Positions 22,334 through 29,407 of a stretch of DNA of 29,407 nt are shown one piece after another. The notes below the pieces were generated by a model that saw nothing but the letters and a program-made list of their open reading frames with translations, was not told the origin of the DNA and made no database searches. The stretch lies in assembly GCA_964597315.1 (NCBI GenBank), contig CAZQXD010000057.1, positions 1 through 29,407 on the forward strand. The letters run 5' to 3'. Position numbers and translations under genes: made by a program. The DNA comes from CAZQXD01 sp964597315 (lineage in GTDB: Bacteria; Pseudomonadota; Gammaproteobacteria; Competibacterales; Competibacteraceae). How positions within the stretch are numbered: the first letter of the stretch is position 1; every line of letters starts with the position of its first letter.

Positions 22334-22818
22334 CCTTATTCAGCGCCCGCAGCGCCTGGGTGATCCTAATCACCTTCGCGGTGGCCTTTATGCTGAACCT
22401 GTTGCCCCTGCCCCCGTGGCTGGACCGCTTCCAGCCCGACTGGATGGCTCTGGTGCTGATCTACTGGTGCATGGCCCTACCCAACCGGGTAGGCGTGGGC
22501 ACCGGTTGGCTGCTGGGACTGGCCCTGGACACCGCTCAGGGCGCGCTTTTGGGTCAGCATGCCCTGGCCATGGCGGTGGTGGCCTATCTAACCATCCGTA
22601 CCCACCAACGGGTGCGGGTGTTCCCCCTCTGGCAGCAGGCCCCCAGCGTGCTGATGCTGCTGCTGGTCAACCACCTGCTGGTAGCCTGGGTCTATGGCAT
22701 CATCGGCTACCCCCCCCGTGGCTTTTGGTACCTGGCTCCGGCCTTGGGGGGGATGCTGCTATGGCCCTGGGTGTTTATCGTTCTCAGGGACCTGCGCCGA
22801 CGCTTCGGGGTGGCCTGA
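22330..22818 (+). CDS. mreD: Rod shape-determining protein MreD
   Basis: MreD is an integral inner-membrane protein of the elongasome. The 162-residue product has about five hydrophobic segments, including SAWVILITFAVAFMLNLLPL, the WMALVLIYWCMALPNRVGVG region, LLGLALDTAQGALLGQHALA and a last one around GGMLLWPWVFIVL. The P-D-W-LVLIYW-alp-rvG-g-gw--Gl--D pattern is the family signature. It starts in a 4-base overlap with mreC. No clear terminator follows; about 165 bases separate it from the next gene. Confidence 0.95.
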   Translation: MTLFSARSAWVILITFAVAFMLNLLPLPPWLDRFQPDWMALVLIYWCMALPNRVGVGTGWLLGLALDTAQGALLGQHALAMAVVAYLTIRTHQRVRVFPLWQQAPSVLMLLLVNHLLVAWVYGIIGYPPRGFWYLAPALGGMLLWPWVFIVLRDLRRRFGVA

Positions 22819-22924
22819 AGGGGCGCCGGGGGTCAAGGTCGTCCCGTCGGACAATCCCTGATCGCGGCAAGATGCCTCCCGCATCCACACTACCCTCTTT
22901 CTCGTAATGCCTACTTACCAGCTG

Positions 22925-22954
22925 TTGCGGGGTCGCGGCGGCCGAGCGTATAAC
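22925..22954 (+). promoter_or_regulatory. Candidate promoter of the copper efflux module
   Basis: TTGCGG (22925-22930) and TATAAC (22949-22954) are separated by 18 bases, 30 bases upstream of the TTG start at 22984. The -10 box matches five of six consensus bases. The long GC-only spacer could host a regulator, but I find no clear dyad typical of CueR or of a CusR box. Confidence 0.45.
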
Positions 22955-22983
22955 TTTGATACAGCTACCCTCGGAGTGGTCTT

Positions 22984-23358
22984 TTGGCCTACGTTTCAAC
23001 CATTGAACACCAGCGCCGCAGTTTCGCTCTGTTGATGCTGGTCATCGCTGGGCTGACCATCATAGTGCGGCTTTGCCTGGCCATGACACCCCTGGAGGTC
23101 GGACCTGGGGGGCACGGGGATTGCGTCGGAGACAACACCTACTGTCTGGCGGTCTGTGAACAGTTGCCCATGGATCGACAGTCGGATGTCCAATCCCCTG
23201 TCCCGCCCCATGCCTCCCAATGGCCGCCCCAGGCGCCGCTGCTTCAGGTCCTGCCCCTGGCCCTGCTCATCTCCCCAGGACCAGCACTCTCCTCCCCTAT
23301 CGCCTCCCCGCTACCCGGGCTATGGCCTACTCTACGCTGCCGGGTGTTGCTGATCTGA
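22984..23358 (+). CDS. Putative small membrane-anchored or exported protein upstream of cusB
   Basis: A 124-residue frame from a TTG start that has GGAG seven bases upstream, an excellent ribosome binding site. Residues 13-34 (RSFALLMLVIAGLTIIVRLC) are a membrane anchor or signal. A polar part with H43, C46, C53 and C57 (GGHGDCVGDNTYCLAVCEQ) and several Met and His follows, then a Pro-rich stretch and a hydrophobic C-terminal third. I do not recognise the family. Position in front of a copper/silver pump and the Cys/His/Met content suggest a periplasmic metal-related role, as for other small proteins next to copper genes; that is inference. Codon use is GC-rich at third positions like the neighbours. 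It could be non-coding. Confidence 0.55.
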   Translation: MAYVSTIEHQRRSFALLMLVIAGLTIIVRLCLAMTPLEVGPGGHGDCVGDNTYCLAVCEQLPMDRQSDVQSPVPPHASQWPPQAPLLQVLPLALLISPGPALSSPIASPLPGLWPTLRCRVLLI

Positions 23359-23383
23359 TCCGACCGTCGAGGTCGCGCTGTGA

Positions 23384-23407
23384 CGGCGGGACGGAACCGC
23401 CCCGCCG
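23384..23407. repeat. Hairpin in the leader of cusB-like gene
   Basis: CGGCGGG (23384-23390) and CCCGCCG (23401-23407) form a perfect 7-base stem with a 10-base loop, between the small putative gene and the CusB start. No T-run follows, so read-through into cusB is expected. It might stabilise the message or attenuate it. Confidence 0.4.
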
Positions 23408-23464
23408 GAATTTCCAGAGATCAGCATGCCCGCCTGGGACCCACCCCCAGCGGGGAGGTGAACC

Positions 23465-24937
23465 TTGAAAACACTGTTGATGTTGAGCGCCGCCCTGGCC
23501 CTGTTCGTGGCCGGGGTGCTGGCCGGTCCCCGGTTGCTGGAACTGCTGTATCGGGAGACCGCCGTGGCGACCGAACCGGACGCCAGAACCGAACGCAAGC
23601 CCATCAAATATCGCCATCCCATGAACCCCACCATTTTTTCCGACGCCCCGGCCAAGGACGATATGGGCATGGACTATATCCCGGTCTATGCCGACGACGG
23701 GGGAAGCGGTGACGACGCCGACCTGGTGAAGATCTCCCCGACACTAGTCAACAATCTGGGGGTGCGCACCGCTCCGGTGGAGCGGGGAGAACTGGCCCGG
23801 CGCATCGACACCGTGGGCTACCTGGACTGGGACGAGCGGCGGATCAGCCATGTCCATGTGCGCACTGCCGGCTGGATCGAGCGGCTCCAGGTCCGGGCTC
23901 TGGGGGAACGAGTCGCCAAGGGCGAACTGCTGTTCGAGTTCTATTCTCCAGAACTAGTCAACGCCCAGCAGGAATACTTGCTGGCCCTGCGCACCGACCG
24001 AGGCGCCTTAAGCGCCTCGGCCCGTGACCGGCTGCTGGCCTTGGGTCTGGCCGAGAGCCAGATCCGCGCCCTGGAACAGAACCGGCGGGTGCGCCAGTAT
24101 GCCGCCGTCCACGCCCGCCAGGATGGGGTGGTGTCGCGCCTGGACGTGCGCGAGGGCATGTATCTGCGCCCGGATACGGAGATCATGGCCCTAGCCGACC
24201 TGTCCAGCGTCTGGGTGCTGGTGGATGTGTTCGAGCAACAGGCCGGCTGGGTGGAAGTGGGCCAGAAAGCCGAAGTACAGATTCCCTATCTGCCCGGTGA
24301 GGTCTGGGATGGGGAGGTGGAGTATATCTATCCAGACCTAGACCCCAAAACCCGCACCCTCAAAGTGCGGCTGCGCTTTCCTAACCCCGGGGAGCGGCTC
24401 AAGCCCAATATGTTCACCAATGTCACCCTGTATGCCGATCCCAAACTGGGCCTAAGCGTGCCCCGGGAGGCGCTGATTCTGGACGGAGATGGCGCCCGGG
24501 TGCTGGTCCAGCGTCAGCCGGGCCAGTTTGAAGCCGTCCCCGTGGAACCAGGCATGGAGTCCGGGGACCGGGTGGAGATCCGCTCGGGGCTGGCCGAGGG
24601 GGATGCGGTGGTGGTCTCCGCCCAGTTCCTGATCGACTCGGAGGCCAGCCTCAAGGCCAGCATCCGCCGCATGAGCGAGGCCGAGGACCTAGCCGCCAGC
24701 GCGGTGGAGCCGGCCCTATGGGGCGAGGGAGTGGTCAACGCGGTGCGCCCCGCCGAGGGCAAAGTGAATCTGGACCACGACCCCATCGAGGCCTTGGGCT
24801 GGCCGTCCATGACCATGGACTTCAGCCTGGACGAGACCGTGGACCCGGCCGCCCTGCGGCCCGGGCAGCGGATCCGCTTCGAACTGCGCCAGGGCGATGC
24901 CGGCTACGTCATCACCGCCGTCGACCCCCAGGACTGA
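23465..24937 (+). CDS. cusB: CusB-type copper/silver efflux adaptor with fused C-terminal CusF domain
   Basis: Periplasmic membrane-fusion protein linking a CusA pump to an outer-membrane channel and passing Cu(I)/Ag(I). The 490-residue protein begins at a TTG with GGAGGTG just upstream and has a signal or anchor at residues 3-22. A metal-binding N-terminal segment (about 49-75) follows with M53, M67 and M69 in YRHPMNPTIF and KDDMGMDYIPVY, matching the three Met ligands of CusB. The hairpin/lipoyl domain (RTAGWIERLQVRALGERVAKGE) and beta-barrel domains come next. The last about 70 residues (from 420) are a CusF domain: H438, W446, M449 and M451 have exactly the CusF ligand spacing (H-x7-W-x2-M-x-M). 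CusF is usually a separate protein in E. coli. Confidence 0.93.
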   Translation: MKTLLMLSAALALFVAGVLAGPRLLELLYRETAVATEPDARTERKPIKYRHPMNPTIFSDAPAKDDMGMDYIPVYADDGGSGDDADLVKISPTLVNNLGVRTAPVERGELARRIDTVGYLDWDERRISHVHVRTAGWIERLQVRALGERVAKGELLFEFYSPELVNAQQEYLLALRTDRGALSASARDRLLALGLAESQIRALEQNRRVRQYAAVHARQDGVVSRLDVREGMYLRPDTEIMALADLSSVWVLVDVFEQQAGWVEVGQKAEVQIPYLPGEVWDGEVEYIYPDLDPKTRTLKVRLRFPNPGERLKPNMFTNVTLYADPKLGLSVPREALILDGDGARVLVQRQPGQFEAVPVEPGMESGDRVEIRSGLAEGDAVVVSAQFLIDSEASLKASIRRMSEAEDLAASAVEPALWGEGVVNAVRPAEGKVNLDHDPIEALGWPSMTMDFSLDETVDPAALRPGQRIRFELRQGDAGYVITAVDPQD

Positions 24938-24950
24938 CCCGGAGGACCCC

Positions 24951-27900
24951 ATGATCACCGCTATCATTCAATGGTCCATCCATAACCGCCTGCTGGTGCT
25001 GGTGCTGACGACCCTGCTCACCGGCTGGGGAGTGTACTCCCTCCAGCAGACGCCCCTGGACGCCATCCCCGACCTGTCCGATGTGCAGGTCATCATCAAG
25101 ACCCCCTACCCCGGCCAGGCCCCCCAAGTGGTGGAGCAGCAGGTCACCTATCCCCTGTCCACGGCCCTGCTGTCGGTGCCCGGGGCGGTGACGGTGCGGG
25201 GTTATTCCATGTTCGGGGATTCCTTTGTCTATGTGATTTTCGAAGACGGCACCGACCTGTACTGGGCCCGTGCCCGGGTGCTGGAATACCTCTCCCAGAT
25301 TGCTCCCCGGCTGCCGGAGGCCGCCCGCCCAACCCTGGGGCCGGACGCCACCGGGGTGGGCTGGGTTTACGAATACGCTCTGGTGGACCGGAGCGGCGGT
25401 CACGATCTGTCCCAGTTGCGCTCCATCCAGGACTGGTTCCTGAAATTCGAGTTGCAGACCGTGCCCGGAGTGTCTGAGGTAGCCACCGTCGGCGGCATGG
25501 TGCGCCAGTACCAGGTGGTTCTGGACCCCATCCGGGCCAGAGCCTACGGCCTACCCCTGAAGCAGGTGCGGGAGGCTATCCGCCAGGCCAACCAGGAGGT
25601 GGGGGGGGCGGTGATTGAGCAGGCCGAGGCGGAGTATATGGTCCGGGCCCACGGCTATCTGCAAGGGCTTGAAGACCTGAAACGCATCCCCCTGGGTCTC
25701 AACCCCGATACCGGCACCCCCATCCTGCTGGCCGACGTGGCGGAACTGCGGACAGGGCCACAGATCCGCCGGGGCATCGCCGAACTGGACGGCGAGGGCG
25801 AGGTGGTGGGGGGGATTATCGTAATGCGCTCCGGGGAGAACGCTCTGACCACCATTGAGGGGGTTAAACGTAAGCTGGCGGAGCTGCAAAAAGGTCTGCC
25901 CCCGGGGGTGGAGATCGTGCCCACCTACGACCGCTCGGGGCTGATCTTGCGGGCAGTGAACAATCTACGGCACAAACTGATTGAGGAATTCATCGTGGTG
26001 GCGGTGGTCTGCGTGGTATTTCTGTTCCATCTGCGCTCCGCCCTGGTGATCGTCATCAGCCTGCCCATCGGCATCCTGGCGGCCTTCGCGGTCATGCACC
26101 AGCAGGGCATCAACGCCAATATCATGTCCCTGGGGGGCATCGCCATCGCCATCGGCGCCATGGTGGACGCCGCCATTGTCATGGTGGAGAACGTCCACAA
26201 GCACCTGGAGCGGGAGACCGTCACCCGGGAAAACCGCTGGGCGATTATCCAGCGGGCTTCCGCCGAAGTGGGGCCGCCGCTGTTTTTCTCCCTGCTGATC
26301 ATCACCCTGAGCTTTCTGCCGGTGTTCACTCTGGAGGCCCAGGAAGGCCGGATGTTCGCGCCCTTGGCCTATACCAAGACCTACGCCATGGCGGCGGCGG
26401 CCGGGTTGTCCATCACCTTGGTGCCGGTGTTGATGGGCTGGTTTATCCGCGGCCGGATCGTACCCGAACACAAAAACCCCGTAAACCGGCTGCTGATCGC
26501 CGGCTACCGGCCGTTTGTGAATCTGGTCATGGGCTATCCCCTGACCGTGGTGCTGGTATCCGTGGCCATCGCCGCCACCGGGGTTTACCCCCTGTCCCGG
26601 CTAGGCTCGGAGTTTATGCCGGCCCTGGACGAGGGGGATTTGCTGTATATGCCCACCACCTTTCCGGCCATCTCCACCGGCAAGGCCACGGAGATCCTCC
26701 AGCAGACCGACAAGCTGATCCGCAGCGTGCCCGAAGTGGAGCGGGTGTTCGGCAAGATCGGCCGGGCCGAGACCGCCACCGACCCGGCGCCCTTGACCAT
26801 GGTGGAGACCACCATCCAGTTCAAGCCCCGGGACCAGTGGCGGGAGGGACTGACCACAAACGACCTGATCGCCGAGTTGGATCGGGTGGTACGCCTGCCC
26901 GGGGTGACGAATGCCTGGGTGATGCCCATCAAAAACCGCATTGATATGCTGGCCACCGGCATCAAGACCCCGGTGGGCATCAAAGTGGCCGGCCCGGACC
27001 TGGCGGTGATCCAGGCCATCGGCGAGCGCATCGAGCAGGTCATCAAGACCGTCCCCGGCACCCTGTCGGCCTATTCGGAACGCACCGCCGGGGGCCGCTA
27101 TGTGGATATCGCCATCGACCGGGAGGCGGCGGCCCGTCTGGGGCTGAATATCATGGACGTACAAGACGTGGTGCAAAGCGCCGTGGGCGGGCAGAACATT
27201 ACCGAGACCGTGGAGGGCCTGGAACGTTACCCGGTGAATCTGCGCTACCCCCGCCAGTGGCGTGACTCCGTGGAACGGCTGCGGCAACTACCCATCGTCA
27301 CCCCGGCCGGTGCCCACGTGCCCCTGGGGGCCGTGGCCACGATCCGGGTTATCGACGGCCCACCCATGTTGAAAAGCGAGAACGCCCGCCTCAATGGCTG
27401 GACCTATGTGGATATTCAGGGCCGGGACCTGGGTTCGTTCGTGGCCGAAGCCCAGCGAGTGGTGGCCGAACAGGTGGAACTGCCCCCCGGCTATTCCCTG
27501 GCCTGGTCGGGCCAGTATGAATACATGGAGCGGGCCATGGCGCGCCTTAAGCTGGTGGTGCCGGTGACCCTGGTGATCATCCTGCTGCTTTTGTATCTGA
27601 GCTTTGGGCGCATGGGCGAGGCGGTGCTGATCATGGCCACCCTGCCCTTTGCCCTGATCGGCGGGTTCTGGCTGCTGTACTGGCTGGATTACAACCTGTC
27701 GGTGGCGGTGGGGGTGGGCTTCATCGCCTTGGCCGGGGTGGCCGCCGAGACCGGAGTGGTGATGCTGGTGTATCTGGATCAGGCCCTGGCCACCCGCCGC
27801 CGCGCCGCCGCTGCCCAGGATCGGGATGTCACCCTCCAGGAACTGCGGGAAGCCGTGGTGGAGGGGGCGCTGCTACGGGTGCGGCCCAAGATGATGACCG

Positions 27901-28130
27901 TGGCGGCCATCATCGCCGGGCTACTGCCCATCATGTGGGGCAGTGGCACCGGCTCGGAGGTGATGCGGCGCATCGCCGCCCCCATGGTGGGGGGCATGGT
28001 CAGCGCCACGCTGCTGACCCTGGTGGTGATCCCGGCGGTGTTTCTGCTCTGGAAGCGGCGGGCCATCCGTACCCGGGGCGCCCCGGCCCCGGTGGACCTG
28101 CCCGCCGCGCCCCGCGACGACGTTCCCTGA
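24951..28130 (+). CDS. cusA: CusA-type Cu(I)/Ag(I) RND efflux pump
   Basis: Inner-membrane proton-driven RND pump of the heavy-metal family that exports Cu(I)/Ag(I). From ATG 24951 (GGAGG six bases upstream) it has 1059 residues with the standard order of 12 membrane helices and two large periplasmic loops. By motif alignment from memory with E. coli CusA, the three substrate methionines are present as M567 (GDLLYMPTTFP), M617 (APLTMVETTIQ) and M666 (NRIDMLATGIKTP). The proton-relay residues are D406 (IGAMVDAAIVMVEN), E933 (GVAAETGVVML) and K980 (RVRPKMMTV). An 18-codon upstream extension overlapping cusB is open but lacks support. No outer-membrane CusC and no CusRS regulator is in the window. 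The tail after residue 1040 is Ala/Pro-rich. Confidence 0.96.
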   Translation: MITAIIQWSIHNRLLVLVLTTLLTGWGVYSLQQTPLDAIPDLSDVQVIIKTPYPGQAPQVVEQQVTYPLSTALLSVPGAVTVRGYSMFGDSFVYVIFEDGTDLYWARARVLEYLSQIAPRLPEAARPTLGPDATGVGWVYEYALVDRSGGHDLSQLRSIQDWFLKFELQTVPGVSEVATVGGMVRQYQVVLDPIRARAYGLPLKQVREAIRQANQEVGGAVIEQAEAEYMVRAHGYLQGLEDLKRIPLGLNPDTGTPILLADVAELRTGPQIRRGIAELDGEGEVVGGIIVMRSGENALTTIEGVKRKLAELQKGLPPGVEIVPTYDRSGLILRAVNNLRHKLIEEFIVVAVVCVVFLFHLRSALVIVISLPIGILAAFAVMHQQGINANIMSLGGIAIAIGAMVDAAIVMVENVHKHLERETVTRENRWAIIQRASAEVGPPLFFSLLIITLSFLPVFTLEAQEGRMFAPLAYTKTYAMAAAAGLSITLVPVLMGWFIRGRIVPEHKNPVNRLLIAGYRPFVNLVMGYPLTVVLVSVAIAATGVYPLSRLGSEFMPALDEGDLLYMPTTFPAISTGKATEILQQTDKLIRSVPEVERVFGKIGRAETATDPAPLTMVETTIQFKPRDQWREGLTTNDLIAELDRVVRLPGVTNAWVMPIKNRIDMLATGIKTPVGIKVAGPDLAVIQAIGERIEQVIKTVPGTLSAYSERTAGGRYVDIAIDREAAARLGLNIMDVQDVVQSAVGGQNITETVEGLERYPVNLRYPRQWRDSVERLRQLPIVTPAGAHVPLGAVATIRVIDGPPMLKSENARLNGWTYVDIQGRDLGSFVAEAQRVVAEQVELPPGYSLAWSGQYEYMERAMARLKLVVPVTLVIILLLLYLSFGRMGEAVLIMATLPFALIGGFWLLYWLDYNLSVAVGVGFIALAGVAAETGVVMLVYLDQALATRRRAAAAQDRDVTLQELREAVVEGALLRVRPKMMTVAAIIAGLLPIMWGSGTGSEVMRRIAAPMVGGMVSATLLTLVVIPAVFLLWKRRAIRTRGAPAPVDLPAAPRDDVP

Positions 28131-28134
28131 ATCG

Positions 28135-28767
28135 TCAGTGCCGGGTCCGGGTCACGGACCCGGTCAGGGGCTGAATGCCCAGACTGCGCAAGCGGCGAGC
28201 GCTGCGCTCGCTGCCGGTGCGCAGCCACACCTCGTAGAGGCGCATGATGTCCGAGTCGTTGCGGAAATGGGCCTGCTCGCCGACCTCCCCTAGCAGATCC
28301 ACAAAGGCGGTGAACTTGGCGGCCAGTTCGTCAAAGGTGTCGCTGAGTACCCGCCAGCGGGCCAGGTCCTGGCCCCGGCCGGACAGATAGCCGTAAGCGC
28401 CGCCGCCCATGGCAATGTAATAGTCCACGTCCACCAGTTTACGGTTGAGGCTGTCAGGAAATATCCCGCTGATAAACAACGCCAGATCCCCTAGTCGTTG
28501 CAAGGCCCGATTGCGAGCTTCAATGCTGGGGGCGTCCACGGCATCGGCGTAGAGCAACGCCAGGGGCTTGATCATGGGTCCGTCGGGGGTGGGCTCGTAC
28601 AGGGCGTCGGCGTGGGTGAAAGTGGTCAGCAGATTGACCACATAGTGCAGGGTGCCGGCAGCAGCGTCCAAGCCCTGATTGCCGGCGGCGCTGGCCACTA
28701 AGCCGTGAAAAAATTCCGTGACATTGGTATCGACAATCAGGTTTTCATGGCAACTCTCGGACCTCAT
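28135..28767 (-). CDS. Uncharacterised conserved-looking protein
   Basis: A 210-residue soluble protein from ATG 28767, which has GGGAGG about eight bases upstream. The frame remains open 19 codons further upstream but that part contains the ribosome binding site. Sequence features: an N-terminal NLIVDTNVTEFFHGLVASAA, a central HYVVNLLTTFTHADALYEPT, ARNRALQRLGDLALFISGIF and KLVDVDYYIAMGGGAYGYLS, and a basic C-terminus (RTGSERSARRLRSLGI). It looks mostly helical, without signal peptide or membrane segment. I do not recognise a family or catalytic motif. It converges on cusA with a 4-base gap and lies downstream of groEL but behind the groEL terminator, so it probably has its own promoter. Confidence 0.85.
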   Translation of the reverse strand: MRSESCHENLIVDTNVTEFFHGLVASAAGNQGLDAAAGTLHYVVNLLTTFTHADALYEPTPDGPMIKPLALLYADAVDAPSIEARNRALQRLGDLALFISGIFPDSLNRKLVDVDYYIAMGGGAYGYLSGRGQDLARWRVLSDTFDELAAKFTAFVDLLGEVGEQAHFRNDSDIMRLYEVWLRTGSERSARRLRSLGIQPLTGSVTRTRH

Positions 28768-28811
28768 GGGACATACCTCCCGCCTCGATGATATTCCGCA
28801 ACACGGGCCGG

Positions 28812-28825
28812 GTTGCCGGGGCAAC
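28812..28825. repeat. Palindrome in the leader of the uncharacterised gene
   Basis: GTTGCC and GGCAAC (28812-28817 and 28820-28825) are perfect inverted repeats with two bases between, 45-58 bases upstream of the start at 28767. A second, weaker one (CCAGT at 28837-28841, ACTGG at 28849-28853) overlaps a TATACT box on the minus strand (28839-28844). Both are operator candidates. Confidence 0.4.
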
Positions 28826-28860
28826 GTGGCCTCGCACCAGTATAGAACACTGGATTATCA

Positions 28861-28876
28861 TGAAAGATTCGTGCCA
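28861..28876 (-). promoter_or_regulatory. Sigma-54-like promoter element, one mismatch
   Basis: On the minus strand TGGCACGAATCTTTCA resembles the sigma-54 consensus TGGCACG-N4-TTGCA/T, with a perfect -24 part and one mismatch (T for G) in the -12 part. It lies about 94 bases upstream of the uncharacterised gene. The mismatch is at a normally invariant base, which lowers confidence. A sigma-70-like -10 box TATACT lies 17 bases downstream as an alternative. Confidence 0.35.
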
Positions 28877-28892
28877 GATCGTTTCTTAGCCA

Positions 28893-28920
28893 ATAAAAAC
28901 CCCGCCACGAGGGCGGGGTC
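28893..28920 (-). terminator. Intrinsic terminator of groEL
   Basis: On the minus strand, ACCCCGCC and GGCGGGGT form an 8-base stem with a 5-base loop (28899-28919), followed by TTTTTATT. It begins about 28 bases after the groEL stop and is a textbook terminator for the groESL message, separating it from the downstream gene. Confidence 0.95.
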
Positions 28921-28946
28921 CTTGGGGGGTCCGAACCGGGACCGGC

Positions 28947-29407
28947 TTACATCATGTCATCCATACCGCCCATGCCGCCGGGCATGGCGGGCTTGGACGC
29001 CTGCTTAGGCAGTTCGGCCACCATGGCCTCGGTGGTGAGCAGCAGAGCGGCCACGGAAGCGGCGTTCTGGAGAGCCGAACGGGTCACTTTGGTCGGGTCC
29101 AGAATGCCCAACTCGATCATATCCCCGAACTGGCCAGTGGCGGCGTCATAGCCGAAGCCGTCCTCGCCCTGGGCCACTTTGTTGAGTACCACCGAGGGTT
29201 CTTCGCCAGCGTTTTTGACGATTTGACGCAGAGGTTCCTCGACGGCCCGGTTGAGGATGGTGATGCCCACGTTCTGGTCGGCGTTGTCGCCCTTGAGGTC
29301 CTTGAGGGCCTTTCGGGCGCGCACTAGGGCCACGCCGCCGCCGGGCACCACACCTTCCTCCACCGCCGCGCGGGTGGCGTGCAAGGCGTCCTCAACCCGG
29401 GCTTTCT
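28947..29407 (-). CDS. groEL: Chaperonin GroEL, C-terminal part (cut by window edge)
   Basis: About 152 C-terminal residues of the 60-kDa chaperonin. Visible are KARVEDALHATRAAVEEGVV, PGGGVALVRA (the conserved GGG hinge segment), GDNADQNVGITIL, EEPLRQIVKNAGEEPSVVLN, GFGYDAATGQFGDMIELGIL, DPTKVTRSALQNAASVAALL and LTTEAMVAELPK. The tail ends in a Gly/Met-rich stretch PGGMGGMDDMM, typical of GroEL proteins that line the cavity floor. Transcription enters from beyond the right edge, where groES would be expected. A strong terminator follows. Confidence 0.98.
   Translation of the reverse strand, partial: KARVEDALHATRAAVEEGVVPGGGVALVRARKALKDLKGDNADQNVGITILNRAVEEPLRQIVKNAGEEPSVVLNKVAQGEDGFGYDAATGQFGDMIELGILDPTKVTRSALQNAASVAALLLTTEAMVAELPKQASKPAMPGGMGGMDDMM

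Noticed and set aside
22931..22948. A MerR/CueR-type operator in the long spacer of the copper module promoter
   Set aside because: The spacer is 18 bases and GC-only, and no dyad similar to known CueR or MerR sites is present.
24897..24950. 18-codon N-terminal extension of cusA overlapping the end of cusB
   Set aside because: The ATG at 24951 has a perfect GGAGG at proper distance and gives the family N-terminus; the extension is Pro/Ser/Thr-rich shadow sequence of cusB.
24951..28130. Suspicion that the CusA-like pump had lost two of its metal-binding methionines
   Set aside because: On first reading I aligned the wrong motifs. Rechecking with GDLLYMP, PLTMVET and RIDMLATG shows all three present at residues 567, 617 and 666 with a constant offset from E. 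coli CusA.

Overview
The window is strongly GC-rich bacterial chromosome, densely packed and mostly core-genome. The combination of an rpoE-rseABC-lepA-lepB-rnc-era-recO block, nadB divergent from rpoE, an mpl-ubiX-LON-domain cluster, and gatCAB divergent from mreBCD points to a gammaproteobacterium outside the Enterobacterales. Chromatiales or Ectothiorhodospiraceae-like lineages are my best guess; this is inference from gene order and protein style, not a search. The presence of gatCAB implies tRNA-dependent amidation of Glu-tRNA(Gln) and/or Asp-tRNA(Asn), which E. coli lacks.

Layout. (1) 1-7664, minus strand: an almost gapless ten-gene run, rpoE, rseA, rseB, rseC, lepA, lepB, a DUF4845 gene, rnc, era and recO (cut by the window edge). 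Neighbours overlap by 1-8 bases or are separated by short gaps. A near-perfect sigma-E promoter sits in front of rpoE, and an 8-base inverted repeat lies between and over its two boxes. (2) 7865-10638: nadB, a 51-residue DUF1328 membrane protein preceded by a nested inverted repeat, a small exported DUF4124 protein on the minus strand, and a BolA-family gene. (3) 10654-12875: an acetolactate synthase operon (large and small subunit) preceded by a complete transcription attenuator: promoter, a 23-residue leader peptide rich in Val/Leu/Ile, a computable antiterminator pairing and a strong intrinsic terminator. (4) 12926-20174, minus strand: LON-domain protein, ubiX, mpl, an uncharacterised membrane protein, hslO, gatB, gatA and gatC. 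(5) 20302-22818: mreB, mreC, mreD. (6) 22984-28130: a probable small Cys/His/Met-containing membrane-anchored protein, then a CusB adaptor carrying a fused C-terminal CusF copper-chaperone domain, then a CusA pump with all three metal-relay methionines. (7) 28135-29407, minus strand: an uncharacterised 210-residue protein with an odd upstream region, then the terminator and C-terminal end of groEL.

Functionally the window joins envelope stress signalling (sigma-E and its anti-sigma system), protein export and translation quality (lepB, lepA, hslO, groEL), RNA and ribosome maturation (rnc, era), cell shape and peptidoglycan recycling (mreBCD, mpl), cofactor biosynthesis (nadB, ubiX), branched-chain amino-acid synthesis and copper/silver efflux. 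No tRNA, rRNA, CRISPR array, insertion sequence or prophage gene was seen. No gene-free stretch exceeds 300 bases; the longest (10158-10374) is described.

The most distinctive items are the ilv attenuator with an apparently leaderless leader peptide, the palindrome embedded in the rpoE promoter, and the copper module with its CusB-CusF fusion and an unrecognised small protein in front. I do not see a wholly new multi-gene system.
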